Shown: positions 44,618-53,120 of the stretch, piece after piece
Layout of the letters: each line of letters begins with the position of its first letter
Position numbering within the stretch: the first letter of the stretch is position 1
Source of the DNA: Gramella jeungdoensis
GTDB lineage: Bacteria; Bacteroidota; Bacteroidia; Flavobacteriales; Flavobacteriaceae
NCBI RefSeq assembly: GCF_023805255.1
Contig: NZ_JAMSCK010000001.1
Coordinates: 496,001-560,000 of the forward strand
DNA: 64,000 nucleotides
Direction: 5' to 3'
Translations under genes and position numbers: made by a program
The notes under the pieces: generated by a model
The model's input: the letters and a program-made list of their open reading frames with translations, nothing else
What the model was told of the DNA's origin: nothing
Database searches by the model: none

Positions 44618-45894
44618 TCTTTACTGCTGCATTCAAAACATCCAAGTAAGGCATTGTTAAGCTTAAGCTCTTCAGATCCTTTCAGGGGTTTGGAGAGCTT
44701 TCCTTTTCTCTGAATAATCTCATAGAAGTTCCTGGCGTATTCCTGCAGGTGTTTTCTCCGGTTTTTAATCTTGGATGTTATTTCTTCCTTATCTAGCTTT
44801 GAGATTGCTTCAGCCCAGACATGGAACGCTTGGTCTATCTTCTCATCGCTCATAACTGTTTGGAGCTCTTTAGCCTGTTCGACAAAAACTTCTTCAGGAG
44901 TCTTAAGCAAAAAATAACGATCAAATGGATAAACGAGGCCGGGCATATAATCCACTTCCTCTTCAAAGGGTCTTACCAGGGGTTCAATATTCTTATTGGT
45001 CAGGATTTCCGAGATTACCCCGCTAAGGTTGAAAAAAGCGTTATCCCGGTCTCCGGCGATGGGAATTGCTGTCATTTTATTATTTTTTTCCTGAATAGCC
45101 CAGCCCCATTGTTCGGCATGTCTGTCCCAGTCACCAATCATGATATCGAACAACCTAAGCCTTACCAGGGCCTTCCTGTCTATATTCAGCTTTTCTCCAT
45201 ATTCCAGTTTTAATTCCTGTAAATCATCAGTTTCTATGATCTCTTTTATGTTATTTAATGAAGTCCAGTTCTTTTCACCTTCGGTTTCATATTCTAGAAG
45301 ATATAGCCTATTGCCATATTTATCATTGAATTCGCCGAATATTTTTTGTTTGGGTACAAACACGAGCTTTGGATGGGTATGAAGAACTCCGGCAATATCA
45401 GACAGTTCTGCCGCGAGAAGTGCTCCGTAAGGATGTTGAGCCGAGATCCCGTCTACAATGATATTTTCAAGGCCCAGAGTTTCCGCTATCTCAGGGATCA
45501 GCTTTTGTGGATCTTTGGTTACACTTCTCAAACTATATAGAATACCATCGTCGCTTTTAAGTCTTATAGAATGGGTTTGTTTTCCACCTCCTTCCTTTAC
45601 GATCTTCATTCCCCCTTTAAGGGTGTCAAGAAAAACAATGGGAACCTGAACTGGGGTAGACCAGGCTTCACGATAATTCTCTCCCTGCATGAATTTTTTT
45701 ATGGCATCACCTTCATAAAGACTGTTTGCTGCGACTAGGACCGAATCATGTTCTCTGAAATCTACTTTATCCAGATCTTCAAAGCTCTCAATTGTGCAGG
45801 TTTCAAATTCTTTATCGGTACTGGAGATCGACCAGTAAATAAGTGAAATGAATAGTATTAAGAGAATTGCGACTAAGGCAAATATCTTTTTCAT
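44608..45894 (-). CDS. Exported or membrane-anchored protein with HipA/FAM20-like kinase motifs
   Basis: A 428-residue protein with one N-terminal hydrophobic segment (residues 5-23, ALVAILLILFISLIYW) that serves as signal anchor or signal peptide, so the domain should lie outside the cytoplasm. Kinase-like landmarks in order: Gly-rich loop GGGK (102-105) with HSIRL, a strand-3 block YSLRSVTKDP (120-129), GEFND (187-191), then a catalytic-loop-like FDIMIGDWDRH (249-259) and a metal-site-like GDRDNAF (281-287). This order matches atypical kinases of the HipA/FAM20/PI3K-like group (GDxDRH then GDRDN/DxG). I know of similar blocks in Bacteroidota outer-membrane phosphoesterase proteins, but not a proven function. 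No partner gene is coupled to it. Confidence 0.6.
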   Translation of the reverse strand: MKKIFALVAILLILFISLIYWSISSTDKEFETCTIESFEDLDKVDFREHDSVLVAANSLYEGDAIKKFMQGENYREAWSTPVQVPIVFLDTLKGGMKIVKEGGGKQTHSIRLKSDDGILYSLRSVTKDPQKLIPEIAETLGLENIIVDGISAQHPYGALLAAELSDIAGVLHTHPKLVFVPKQKIFGEFNDKYGNRLYLLEYETEGEKNWTSLNNIKEIIETDDLQELKLEYGEKLNIDRKALVRLRLFDIMIGDWDRHAEQWGWAIQEKNNKMTAIPIAGDRDNAFFNLSGVISEILTNKNIEPLVRPFEEEVDYMPGLVYPFDRYFLLKTPEEVFVEQAKELQTVMSDEKIDQAFHVWAEAISKLDKEEITSKIKNRRKHLQEYARNFYEIIQRKGKLSKPLKGSEELKLNNALLGCFECSSKDQS

Positions 45895-45927
45895 TTAAGA
45901 TCTGTTTAATGATTTCCGGATCTTAAA
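45894..45927. repeat. Perfect inverted repeat at the start of the kinase-like gene
   Basis: TTTAAGATC and GATCTTAAA (9-bp arms, 16-nt spacer) begin at the first base of the kinase-like start codon. On the transcript the arms would form a stem just upstream of the start, which could be an operator or a translation-blocking hairpin. Confidence 0.45.
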
Positions 45928-46007
45928 GCTATGATTTTGTAAAAGAATATTTGTTTTTAAAAAGTTATAATATTCAAAAAATAAGAGCAAAAAAATAATG
46001 GGGTTTA

Positions 46008-46508
46008 TTAATCCATTTGTAGTTCGCTTCTTTTATTCCTAAGGTCCGGCCCACCCTGAATTATAGATTTTAGATTGAGCATATAAAATGTCCAGCCGGT
46101 CTTGCAGCCAGTATAAAAGTTCATTCGAGATTCTTCATCTGTGGGAATATTTTCCTGTACCAGCCTAAGTATGGTCTGGCCATTTTCTTTTACTATACGA
46201 ACTCCTACATTTCCTGCCTTACCAAAAACAAATCTTAAAAACTCCCCTAATTCGGGTTTTAATAATTCTCCATGTTCCTCCACACTTTCTGGCCAGCCAT
46301 ACCACTGCCATTTGTATGAATCGCCTGGTTGTATCCTTTCTGTTTCTCCTCTTTTATTTCCTTCTGAAGAAGTGAATTCCGCCAGTTTTAGGAACCATTT
46401 TTCAAGCTTTTCCTGGCTTAACCAATAATCCATTATTTCTTCCTCTGGTTGATCTATCGGAATGTTTACTGTGAAAGTGCTCCAGTCCAATTTTTTCTTT
46501 TCTTCCAT
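46008..46508 (-). CDS. SRPBCC/AHSA1-family protein
   Basis: A 166-residue cytoplasmic protein with START/Bet v1-like features of the AHSA1 group: FTVNIPIDQPEEEIMDYWLSQEKLEKWF, a middle set of strands (GDSYKWQWYGWPESVEEHGELL), and a C-terminal helix (CKTGWTFYMLNLKSII). The family binds hydrophobic ligands or acts as an Hsp90 activator-like fold; no specific role. Divergent from the VOC gene by 68 nt. Confidence 0.8.
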   Translation of the reverse strand: MEEKKKLDWSTFTVNIPIDQPEEEIMDYWLSQEKLEKWFLKLAEFTSSEGNKRGETERIQPGDSYKWQWYGWPESVEEHGELLKPELGEFLRFVFGKAGNVGVRIVKENGQTILRLVQENIPTDEESRMNFYTGCKTGWTFYMLNLKSIIQGGPDLRNKRSELQMD

Positions 46509-46576
46509 GATCTTAAGCTTTGAATAACCGGTTTACCCCGATTAATGAATGTTTTATAAATTTAAAGAAAAAACTA

Positions 46577-47065
46577 ATGTCTGGAAATTACAAAGTGCCT
46601 GAGGAAACCAGAATTGGTCATGTTCACCTTAAGGTTTCGAATATTGAAAAAGCCCTTGAGTTTTACAGAGACTTGCTTGGCTTTGAGGTTACCGAAAGAA
46701 TTGGAAATAGTGCAGTATTTCTATCTGCAGGAGGATACCATCATCATATTGGTTTGAATACCTGGCATAGTGAAGGTGGATCTAAAGCAACAAAATCGGG
46801 AGTAGGGCTTTTTCATGCTGCTATTTTATATCCCACCCGTAAGGATCTGGCTTTTGTGGTCAAGCGTTTGTTTGAAAAAGGCTATCCTTTAGAGGGAGCT
46901 GCCGATCATGGGGTCTCTGAGGCTATCTATCTCGACGATCCCGATGGAAATGGAATTGAATTGTATTGGGATAAACCAAGAGAGGAGTGGCCTGAAGATG
47001 AAAATGGGGGACTAAAGATGTTTACCCATAGACTGGATATTAAATCTTTGCTTGAGTTGGTTTAA
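46577..47065 (+). CDS. VOC (glyoxalase/extradiol dioxygenase-like) family protein
   Basis: A 162-residue protein starting at ATG 46577 (MSGNYKVPEETRIGHVHLKV). It has the two beta-alpha-beta-beta-beta modules of the VOC superfamily: IGHVHLKVSNIEKALEFYRDLLGF, VFLSAGGYHHHIGLNTW, GLFHAAILYPTRKDL and IYLDDPDGNGIELYWD. Metal ligands His in GHVHLKV and GLFHAAI and the final Glu in GNGIELYWD are present, as in catechol 2,3-dioxygenase-like members. Substrate unknown. Confidence 0.85.
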   Translation: MSGNYKVPEETRIGHVHLKVSNIEKALEFYRDLLGFEVTERIGNSAVFLSAGGYHHHIGLNTWHSEGGSKATKSGVGLFHAAILYPTRKDLAFVVKRLFEKGYPLEGAADHGVSEAIYLDDPDGNGIELYWDKPREEWPEDENGGLKMFTHRLDIKSLLELV

Positions 47066-47159
47066 CATGCTAGATCTTCATGATTTAGTAGGGTTTTAAC
47101 TAATGTGAATTGATTTTTTTAAGGCCTAATTTTATTTGATAAAATTTAAAATTAAGGTC

Positions 47160-47465
47160 ATGAAAATGTTAGTTAAAATCATCTGCCCCATAGAACCTTT
47201 TAACTCAATGGTTAAAGATGGCTCGGCAGGTAAGGTCCTGGGTCGAATTATAGATGAGATCAAACCCGAAAGTATTCATTTTACAGAAATAGAGGGTTGT
47301 CGTGGAGCCATTATGGTAGTTGAGGTTGGAGGAGCCGGAGACATTCCTGCAATAGCTGAGCCCTGGTTCCTTAATTTTGAAGCTATCTGCGAATTCAGGA
47401 TCGCAATGACACCTGATGATCTTATGAAAGCAGATCTTGAAAATCTAGGTAAAAAGTGGAGTTAG
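47160..47465 (+). CDS. Small conserved hypothetical protein
   Basis: A 101-residue soluble protein, ATG 47160 (MKMLVKIICPIEPFNSMV). Recognisable blocks are GSAGKVLGRIIDEIKPESIHFTE, GCRGAIMVVEVGG, DIPAIAEPWFLNFEAICEFRIAMTPDDL. I recall similar small proteins being labelled 'panthothenate synthetase', but there is nothing of a real PanC (no HIGH motif, far too short), so that label should not be used. Likely an alpha-beta ferredoxin-like dimer fold by length and strand pattern (inference). Confidence 0.6.
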   Translation: MKMLVKIICPIEPFNSMVKDGSAGKVLGRIIDEIKPESIHFTEIEGCRGAIMVVEVGGAGDIPAIAEPWFLNFEAICEFRIAMTPDDLMKADLENLGKKWS

Positions 47466-47493
47466 CCAGGTAATTCCGGTAAAAGCTTTTTGA

Positions 47494-48540
47494 TCAAACA
47501 CCCGAAATACCCGGATAGTATTTTCTCTTTAACCAGAAAGAAACTTTAACAAGGAGAATAAGGGCAGGGACTTCTACCAGTGGTCCTATTACCCCCGCGA
47601 AAGCCTGACCGCTATTCAATCCAAAAACGGCGATAGCTACTGCTATTGCCAGTTCAAAATTATTGCCGGCAGCGGTAAATGAGATAGAAGCGTTCTTATC
47701 GTAAGAGGCACCCATGGCCTTGCTTAAAAAGAATCCAATAATGAACATAAGGCTGAAATAAATAAGCAGTGGTATAGCAATTCTCACCACATCCATAGGG
47801 ATCTCTACTATAAGCTCCCCTTTTAATGAGAACATCAGGACAATGGTAAACAAAAGGGCGATAAGGGTCATAGGGGAGACCGCAGGAATAAATTTATTTT
47901 CATACCAGTTTTCACCTTTTAGATTTACGAGTACGAGACGGCTTAGGATTCCTAGAGCAAATGGGATACCCAGGTAGATTGCTACGCTTTCGGCAATGGT
48001 AGCAATGGAAATGTCAACAATAGCCCCTTCAAAACCTAATAATGGAGGGAGTTTAGTAATAAAGAGCCAGGCATAAAAACTATATGCGAATACCTGGAAA
48101 ATACTGTTAAGAGCTACCAGTCCGGCGCCATATTCACTGCTACCTTCAGCCAGATCGTTCCATACGAGAACCATCGCAATACACCTCGCCAGTCCGATAA
48201 GGATAAGTCCTACCATATACTCCGGGTGGTCCTGTAAAAATATAATGGCCAGTAAGAACATAAGTAGTGGTCCTATGATCCAGTTAAGGATAAGCGAGAT
48301 GCTGAGGATCCTTACATTTTTAAAAACTTTTGGCAACAGCCTGTATTTTACCTTGGCCAGCGGAGGATACATCATTAAAATAAGACCTATCGCAATAGGT
48401 ATATTAGTGGTTCCTCGATTATAGGAGTTTATATGTTCCGGGATTCCGGGGAATAAATAGCCTAATCCAACCCCAATTCCCATTGCTAGAAAGATCCATA
48501 AGGTGAGATTCTTATCCAGAAAGTTTAATTTCTTTGCCAT
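47494..48540 (-). CDS. arsB: ACR3-type arsenite efflux permease
   Basis: A 348-residue inner-membrane protein with about 10 helices. ACR3 landmarks: [20 protein letters not shown], the essential Cys in [34 protein letters not shown] and [18 protein letters not shown]. Exports arsenite (and antimonite) with the proton gradient. Last gene of the operon arsR-DUF6428-arsC-acr3, starting 1 nt after the reductase stop. Confidence 0.93.
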   Translation of the reverse strand: MAKKLNFLDKNLTLWIFLAMGIGVGLGYLFPGIPEHINSYNRGTTNIPIAIGLILMMYPPLAKVKYRLLPKVFKNVRILSISLILNWIIGPLLMFLLAIIFLQDHPEYMVGLILIGLARCIAMVLVWNDLAEGSSEYGAGLVALNSIFQVFAYSFYAWLFITKLPPLLGFEGAIVDISIATIAESVAIYLGIPFALGILSRLVLVNLKGENWYENKFIPAVSPMTLIALLFTIVLMFSLKGELIVEIPMDVVRIAIPLLIYFSLMFIIGFFLSKAMGASYDKNASISFTAAGNNFELAIAVAIAVFGLNSGQAFAGVIGPLVEVPALILLVKVSFWLKRKYYPGISGV

Positions 48541-48541
48541 C

Positions 48542-49159
48542 TTATTTTATGTTTTTAAACACATAGATCATTTCCGAAGCGATCTGGTCGCTACGCTCGT
48601 CATATTTTTCATTTACCTGTGCTGTACCGTCGTATGCTTTAGGATCCTTATAATCTAAGGCAATCCGTGTTTCTGCTCCGGGAATAAACGGACAGTTCTC
48701 ATCAGCATGAGAACAGGTCATTACCGCCGCAAATCCGTGAGATGGATTTTCCTCTGAATCATATACCTTGGAATAGCAAATAAATGGTTTTTCGCTTTTA
48801 GCGAAGTGTACTTTGAAATGAGGATTTTTCCCATTTTCCTCTTCAATCTGAAACCCGGCCCTTTTGAGGGCATCAATTGCATTCTGATGGAAAGCCGTTT
48901 CCTCGGTTCCCCCTGAAAAGCATTCTGTGTCTATCCCGAAATAAGCCGAAATTGCCTTTGCCCAGATCTGACCCAACTGACTTCTTCTTGAGTTATGGGT
49001 ACAAATAAAATTAAGGGGAACAGGGCGGCCTTCATCCTTTTTTTTTTGAATGAATGAAATAAGGGGCTTTAGAACCTCCTTTCGATCTTCTGGAACCTTA
49101 AGATCTTTTAGCTCCTCAATTTTTTCCTGTAGTTCTGGAAGTAGATTTAACCGGGACAT
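48542..49159 (-). CDS. arsC: Arsenate reductase of the low-molecular-weight tyrosine phosphatase type
   Basis: A 205-residue enzyme; the ATG at 49159 ([17 protein letters not shown]) is chosen over an upstream TTG that would overlap the DUF6428 stop. The catalytic P-loop C-T-H-N-S-R-R (C-x5-R) is in [16 protein letters not shown], with a general-acid Asp in [10 protein letters not shown]; Cys in [13 protein letters not shown] may serve as redox partners. It is longer than classical ArsC (about 130-140 aa) because of an N-terminal helix; such long forms are common in Bacteroidota. Reduces arsenate to arsenite for the next gene, the pump. Confidence 0.9.
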   Translation of the reverse strand: MSRLNLLPELQEKIEELKDLKVPEDRKEVLKPLISFIQKKKDEGRPVPLNFICTHNSRRSQLGQIWAKAISAYFGIDTECFSGGTEETAFHQNAIDALKRAGFQIEEENGKNPHFKVHFAKSEKPFICYSKVYDSEENPSHGFAAVMTCSHADENCPFIPGAETRIALDYKDPKAYDGTAQVNEKYDERSDQIASEMIYVFKNIK

Positions 49160-49170
49160 AGATATATTTT

Positions 49171-49635
49171 TTAGCAGCAACCCGAATCAGGGGTGCAGCA
49201 TGCATTTTGTAATTCGGATAATCTTACTTTGGGTTTTTGTGACGGAACACCACATTTGTCTTTAGCAAGACAATCGGTTTTGGTATTGTGCATGAGGAAA
49301 TTCTCGCCATCAAAATCAACTTCATATTTTTCTATGCTTGTGCCCTGGTATTCGATCTCAATTTCAGAATCGGATAGATTCAGTTTATCCTTGGCGAGTT
49401 CGATTATTCCAACCAGTTTTTCTGGATGAAGACGGTGGTTGTAATCATTGGCTTCCCAGAGCTGGAAAGAGATTTTTTCCTCATTTCTAATTGTTCCTCC
49501 ACAATCTATAAATTGTTTTTTGATCTTTCCTATTTCGGTAATATGAAAGTGCCTGGGTACCAGATCGCCCGAAGGAAGTTCGAATACTATCTTTTTTAAT
49601 CCTGATAGATGATCGGTAAATTCTGATAGTTTCAT
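49171..49635 (-). CDS. DUF6428 family protein with a Cys-rich tail (ars operon)
   Basis: A 154-residue protein; the ATG at 49635 (MKLSEFTDHLSGLKK) is used since the longer TTG start would overlap the arsR stop. The body (FELPSGDLVPRHFHITEIG, QLWEANDYNHRLHPEKLVGII) is the DUF6428 pattern found next to ars genes. The C-terminus is rich in Cys: CLAKDKCG and the final CCTPDSGCC. Eight or so cysteines in total suggest arsenite binding or handing-over to the pump (inference); no reaction is known. Confidence 0.78.
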   Translation of the reverse strand: MKLSEFTDHLSGLKKIVFELPSGDLVPRHFHITEIGKIKKQFIDCGGTIRNEEKISFQLWEANDYNHRLHPEKLVGIIELAKDKLNLSDSEIEIEYQGTSIEKYEVDFDGENFLMHNTKTDCLAKDKCGVPSQKPKVRLSELQNACCTPDSGCC

Positions 49636-49646
49636 AATATTATTTT

Positions 49647-49982
49647 TTAACAACAGTCGCCAGGATCACAATTCACAAGCCTGTCAAACATTCCATTGAA
49701 AAGACTCCGTACAGTTCCCCATTTTTCGGGGTTTATGCAATAGCTCATGGATACACCTTCAATATTTCCCTGTATAAGTCCGACATTCTTGAGTTCCTTT
49801 AAGTGTTGACTTATAGTTGCCTGGGCTAGTTTCAGTTCGTTTACCAAATCCCCGTTGATGCATTTATTTGACTTAAGCAAATACTGAAGTATGGCAATAC
49901 GAGCAGGGTGCGCAAAAGCTTTCGCCAGACTGGCAAGTTCATTTTGCTCTTTGGTAAACAAATTTGTTTTGGTAATTCCCAT
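49647..49982 (-). CDS. arsR: ArsR family transcriptional repressor
   Basis: A 111-residue winged-helix repressor starting at ATG 49982 (MGITKTNLFTKEQNELASL). The HTH is VNELKLAQATISQHLKELKNVG, with LAKAFAHPARIAILQYL before it. The classic ELCVCDL metal site is replaced (KSNKCINGDLV), while the C-terminus ends CDPGDCC, so metalloid sensing probably uses the C-terminal Cys cluster together with Cys in the N-terminal half or SYCINPEKW. First gene of the ars operon, autoregulated through the palindrome upstream. Confidence 0.92.
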   Translation of the reverse strand: MGITKTNLFTKEQNELASLAKAFAHPARIAILQYLLKSNKCINGDLVNELKLAQATISQHLKELKNVGLIQGNIEGVSMSYCINPEKWGTVRSLFNGMFDRLVNCDPGDCC

Positions 49983-49993
49983 TACTGAATTAT

Positions 49994-50005
49994 ATATTGC
50001 AATAT
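49994..50005 (-). promoter_or_regulatory. Putative ArsR operator overlapping the ars promoter
   Basis: ATATTGCAATAT is a perfect 12-bp palindrome starting 12 nt upstream of the arsR ATG. It overlaps a near-match -7 box (TAATATTG, minus strand), so a bound repressor would block the promoter. A second related half (TTGCAATTAC, minus strand) lies about 35 nt further upstream. Confidence 0.55.
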
Positions 50006-50046
50006 TACGATGAATAATTTGTAATTGCAAAAGTTTGAATAGGAAA

Positions 50047-51129
50047 CTACAGAGATAATCTTTTACCTTCAAGTGCCGCCGACTCGTTGATCTTTTCTAC
50101 TATGGCAATATCCCTTAATCCTTCCTCTCCGGGAACAAGAACGGGTTTATCATTGATTATGGCCAGAGCATCATCGTCCATTTGTACTGCCTGCTGATTT
50201 TTCCCCATTGGAGCTAATATTTTACCATCACTTGTTCGGCCTCTAACTCCGGAATAGGATTGCATGGGCCGCAGATAGTACCAGCCGTTTTTGCAGGTCA
50301 CTTCCAGATTATTGAGATTTTCTCCAAAACTCGTCTTTCCGTCCACCATTATCCCATCCGGGAATTCAAGTTGAAAGTTCGTTGTTTCGTCAACCTCGGT
50401 AAAGATCTCCGGTCGTTTGGTAGATTGAGTGGCCGAAACTGCAATTGGTTCCAGGCCCGTGGAATATCTTGCCGCATTGATAGGGTATACTCCCATATCG
50501 TAGATGGCACCGCCACCCATTTCTTTTTTAAGTTTCCATGGATTGATAGTGCCGCCATTATAACCTGCTTCGGAGATCACATGTTGGATTTCACCATAAG
50601 GATTTGTTTCAGCCCATTTCATAATGGTCTGGGTATTGGTCTCATGCTGCATCCTGTAACCAATAGAAAGTTTAACTTTATTCTTTTCGCAGGCTTCTAT
50701 GATCTGCCGGCATTCTTCAGCGGTTCTGGCCATGGGTTTTTCACACCAGACATGTTTACCGGTATTTGCAGCAATTATTGCATATTTCGCATGTAAACCC
50801 GTTGGGAGTACAATATAGATCACATCAATATCATTATTATTTGCAATCTGGTGCATGTTTGCATAATTATAAACATTGGAATCCTTGATTCCGTAACGTC
50901 GTTGCCATACCGGGATCTTTTCGGGGCTTCCTGTTACGATTCCCCTTAATTCACAATGTTGGGTTTGTTGTAGGGCAGGAGCGAGCAGATCGGTGCTGTA
51001 GTATCCAAGTCCTACAAGTGCTACTCCAAGTTTTTTATATGAATTTGAAGAAATACATGCAGGAAAAGGTAACATTGCTGCGGTTAGAAATAGTCCCGAT
51101 TTTTTTAGAAAATCCCTTCTGTTATTCAT
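50047..51129 (-). CDS. Gfo/Idh/MocA family oxidoreductase with Tat-type signal
   Basis: A 360-residue protein with a twin-arginine signal (NNRRDFLKKSG followed by a hydrophobic stretch and a Cys). The Rossmann domain begins KKLGVALVGLGYYSTDLLAPAL and includes VLPTGLHAKYAIIA and VWCEKPMARTAEEC (EKP motif with catalytic Lys); the C-terminal domain has GGGAIYDMGVYPINAARY. Family enzymes oxidise or epimerise sugars with bound NAD(P). The Tat signal and ACISS lipobox-like sequence place it outside the cytoplasm, so the cofactor must be loaded before export. Confidence 0.88.
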   Translation of the reverse strand: MNNRRDFLKKSGLFLTAAMLPFPACISSNSYKKLGVALVGLGYYSTDLLAPALQQTQHCELRGIVTGSPEKIPVWQRRYGIKDSNVYNYANMHQIANNNDIDVIYIVLPTGLHAKYAIIAANTGKHVWCEKPMARTAEECRQIIEACEKNKVKLSIGYRMQHETNTQTIMKWAETNPYGEIQHVISEAGYNGGTINPWKLKKEMGGGAIYDMGVYPINAARYSTGLEPIAVSATQSTKRPEIFTEVDETTNFQLEFPDGIMVDGKTSFGENLNNLEVTCKNGWYYLRPMQSYSGVRGRTSDGKILAPMGKNQQAVQMDDDALAIINDKPVLVPGEEGLRDIAIVEKINESAALEGKRLSL

Positions 51130-51296
51130 AGGTGATTGCTTTCCTGTAAATTAAGAATTATATATGTAATAAGCCATCGATAAACGAATATGAGCATATA
51201 CATGCATCTGCTAATTAAAGTTTTAGTTAATTTTTCAGAAAATTTTAAGCTAAACAAAAAGGCTCCAATCTTAAAAAGGGTTAATTATCATAAAGT

Positions 51297-51320
51297 CAAC
51301 AAAGCCTTAACGCTTTGTTG
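51297..51320. repeat. Perfect hairpin upstream of the L,D-transpeptidase gene
   Basis: CAACAAAGC and GCTTTGTTG pair exactly around a 6-nt loop, 56 nt before the L,D-transpeptidase ATG. No T run follows. It may be a leader hairpin or an operator; the rest of the 246-nt gap is AT-rich with no gene that I can see. Confidence 0.5.
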
Positions 51321-51375
51321 GGACAGGCCAGGGTGATCACTGATTAATTTCATATCACGAAACAAAAACTATTAC

Positions 51376-52314
51376 ATGATGAAACGCTTTGATAGATTAG
51401 GAAACATTGCTTTGTTTTTCATAATTGGGCTTACTCTTTTATCTTGTAATTCCAATACCCAGTTAGCCGATTCTTCAGCCGAAGAATCAGTTTCTGCGAT
51501 GAAGAATCCAATAATTAAGAAGGAACCCAAAACTTTTAGATATGAGGTGAATTATAAACTGGATTCACTTAATTCTACCGTTGCTGTAGACAGCCTTTTT
51601 AAAAGCTACAATGAAGACCAGTTGAAAACTATCCTTGCTCTTAATAGAATGGAAAAAAGACGCTTGAGGCCCGAAAAACCTATTGTAATACCTGAGTGTG
51701 CCTCTGCCGATTTTAATACTTACAGTCCTTTTCCAAAAGATCTTTATTTTTTGAAGTGTATCCCTAAAACCGTGCTGATATCACAGAGAGTACAGGCCTT
51801 TGGGCTTTATGAAAATGGGGAGTTGATTAAATGGGGACCGGTGAGTACCGGAAAACGTTCTACCAGGACTCCCAACGGACTAAATTATGGAAATTATAAG
51901 GCTAAGCGTAAGATTAGTACCGTGGATGAATCATGGATATTGCCTTACTATTTTAATTTTATGAATTTTGAAGGGATAGGAGTGCATCAGTACGCTTTAC
52001 CGGGATATCCGGCAAGTCATGGTTGTGTAAGGTTATATATGGATGATGCCAGATTTATTTTTGACTGGGCTGATATGTGGCAGGTCAAGAATGCACGAAT
52101 TACCAGAAACGGAACACCATTTATGGTCTTTGGGGAATATGACTATAATGCAAAAAAACCATGGCATAATCTTACACAAAATATGGAGGCGAATGATCTA
52201 ACAGACGAGGAAATAGGTACTTTGAAAAAGTATGTGGAACAATATCAGACAGATCCAAGAAATTTCTCAGATACTAATTCCGAAATTGCCAGCAATGATC
52301 TTCTAAAAGCCTAA
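51376..52314 (+). CDS. L,D-transpeptidase (YkuD) lipoprotein
   Basis: A 312-residue protein with a lipoprotein signal ending LTLLSC. The YkuD domain (about residues 130-260) has SQRVQAFGLYENGELIKWGPVSTG, GIGVHQYALPGYPASHGCVRLYMDD with the catalytic His and Cys of the HGC-x-R motif, so it should cross-link or modify peptidoglycan (3-3 links, or attach lipoproteins). The N-terminal region (RYEVNYKLDSLNSTVAVDSLFK...) is a linker/LysM-like spacer without a clear motif. C-terminal tail (EQYQTDPRNFSD) is free. Single gene. Confidence 0.9.
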   Translation: MMKRFDRLGNIALFFIIGLTLLSCNSNTQLADSSAEESVSAMKNPIIKKEPKTFRYEVNYKLDSLNSTVAVDSLFKSYNEDQLKTILALNRMEKRRLRPEKPIVIPECASADFNTYSPFPKDLYFLKCIPKTVLISQRVQAFGLYENGELIKWGPVSTGKRSTRTPNGLNYGNYKAKRKISTVDESWILPYYFNFMNFEGIGVHQYALPGYPASHGCVRLYMDDARFIFDWADMWQVKNARITRNGTPFMVFGEYDYNAKKPWHNLTQNMEANDLTDEEIGTLKKYVEQYQTDPRNFSDTNSEIASNDLLKA

Positions 52315-52355
52315 GTGAGTAAATTTTGCTTAATTTGGTCGGTAAAATTTAAATT

Positions 52356-53120
52356 ATGAATAATTTCAATTACCGCCAGATACTGATGTTTTTAATCTTT
52401 TTGATCGTCTCGATCAATCTGATGGCACAGGGTACAAATGTTATGATAAGAGCCAAGGCCAAAGACGCAAAATTCATTGGGTCTTCAATTGGAGGAGCGA
52501 AGATACTTGTGAAAGATGCTGTGACCGGAAAGATCCTTTCTGAAGGCCTCACTACTGGTAGTACTGGAAATACCGATAAAATAATGAATCAGGACTGGAA
52601 GCGTAACCAGCCGCTTTCAGATGAGAACACCGCTGGTTTTAACGCTGTTCTGGATATTGAAGAACCTGTTTTTGTGACTATCGAAGCTTATGCTCCCTGG
52701 AATAAAAAGCAGGCTACCGTGATGAGCAGCACTCAACTCTGGGTGATTCCCGGGAAGGATATTACCGGTGATGGCGTAGTACTTGAAGTCCCCGGTTTTG
52801 TGGTTGATATTCTTTCTCCTCAAACGCATGAACGCATTAGTGCGACAAATGAGATTGAAATTAAAGCCAATATAGTGATGATGTGCGGATGCCCTATAGC
52901 TAAGGATGGAATATGGGATGCCAGTCAATATGAAGTTAAAGCCCTGATCACCAGTGATAAGGGAGAAACATCTGAAATAAAACTGAATCAGGCCGATAAG
53001 GTTAGTACCTTTTCTGCTAAAACGAATCTGGATAAAGGCTTATATGAAATACTTATCTATGCTTATGATCCCGTAACGGGAAATACCGGGGTAGATAAGA
53101 CCAATATTATAATCAATTAA
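52356..53120 (+). CDS. Secreted protein of unknown function
   Basis: A 254-residue protein with a signal peptide (about residues 1-25, SINLMAQ). The mature protein is beta-rich: GGAKILVKDAVTGKILSEGLTTGSTGN, VFVTIEAYAPWNK, GDGVVLEVPGFVVDILSPQTHERI, then a short MMCGCPIAK block with a C-x-C pair and an Ig-like ending (GLYEILIYAYDPVTGNTGVDKTNIIIN). It may be two Ig-like sandwiches. I do not recognise the family. Converges on the HAD gene with a 4-nt overlap. Confidence 0.6.
   Translation: MNNFNYRQILMFLIFLIVSINLMAQGTNVMIRAKAKDAKFIGSSIGGAKILVKDAVTGKILSEGLTTGSTGNTDKIMNQDWKRNQPLSDENTAGFNAVLDIEEPVFVTIEAYAPWNKKQATVMSSTQLWVIPGKDITGDGVVLEVPGFVVDILSPQTHERISATNEIEIKANIVMMCGCPIAKDGIWDASQYEVKALITSDKGETSEIKLNQADKVSTFSAKTNLDKGLYEILIYAYDPVTGNTGVDKTNIIIN

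Noticed and set aside
47160-47465. Pantothenate synthetase
   Set aside because: Far too short and without HIGH/KMSKS-type nucleotide motifs; the label used for similar proteins looks like an annotation error.
47494-50005. Ars cluster as a mobile island
   Set aside because: No transposase, direct repeats or tRNA gene at its edges; base composition is like the neighbours.
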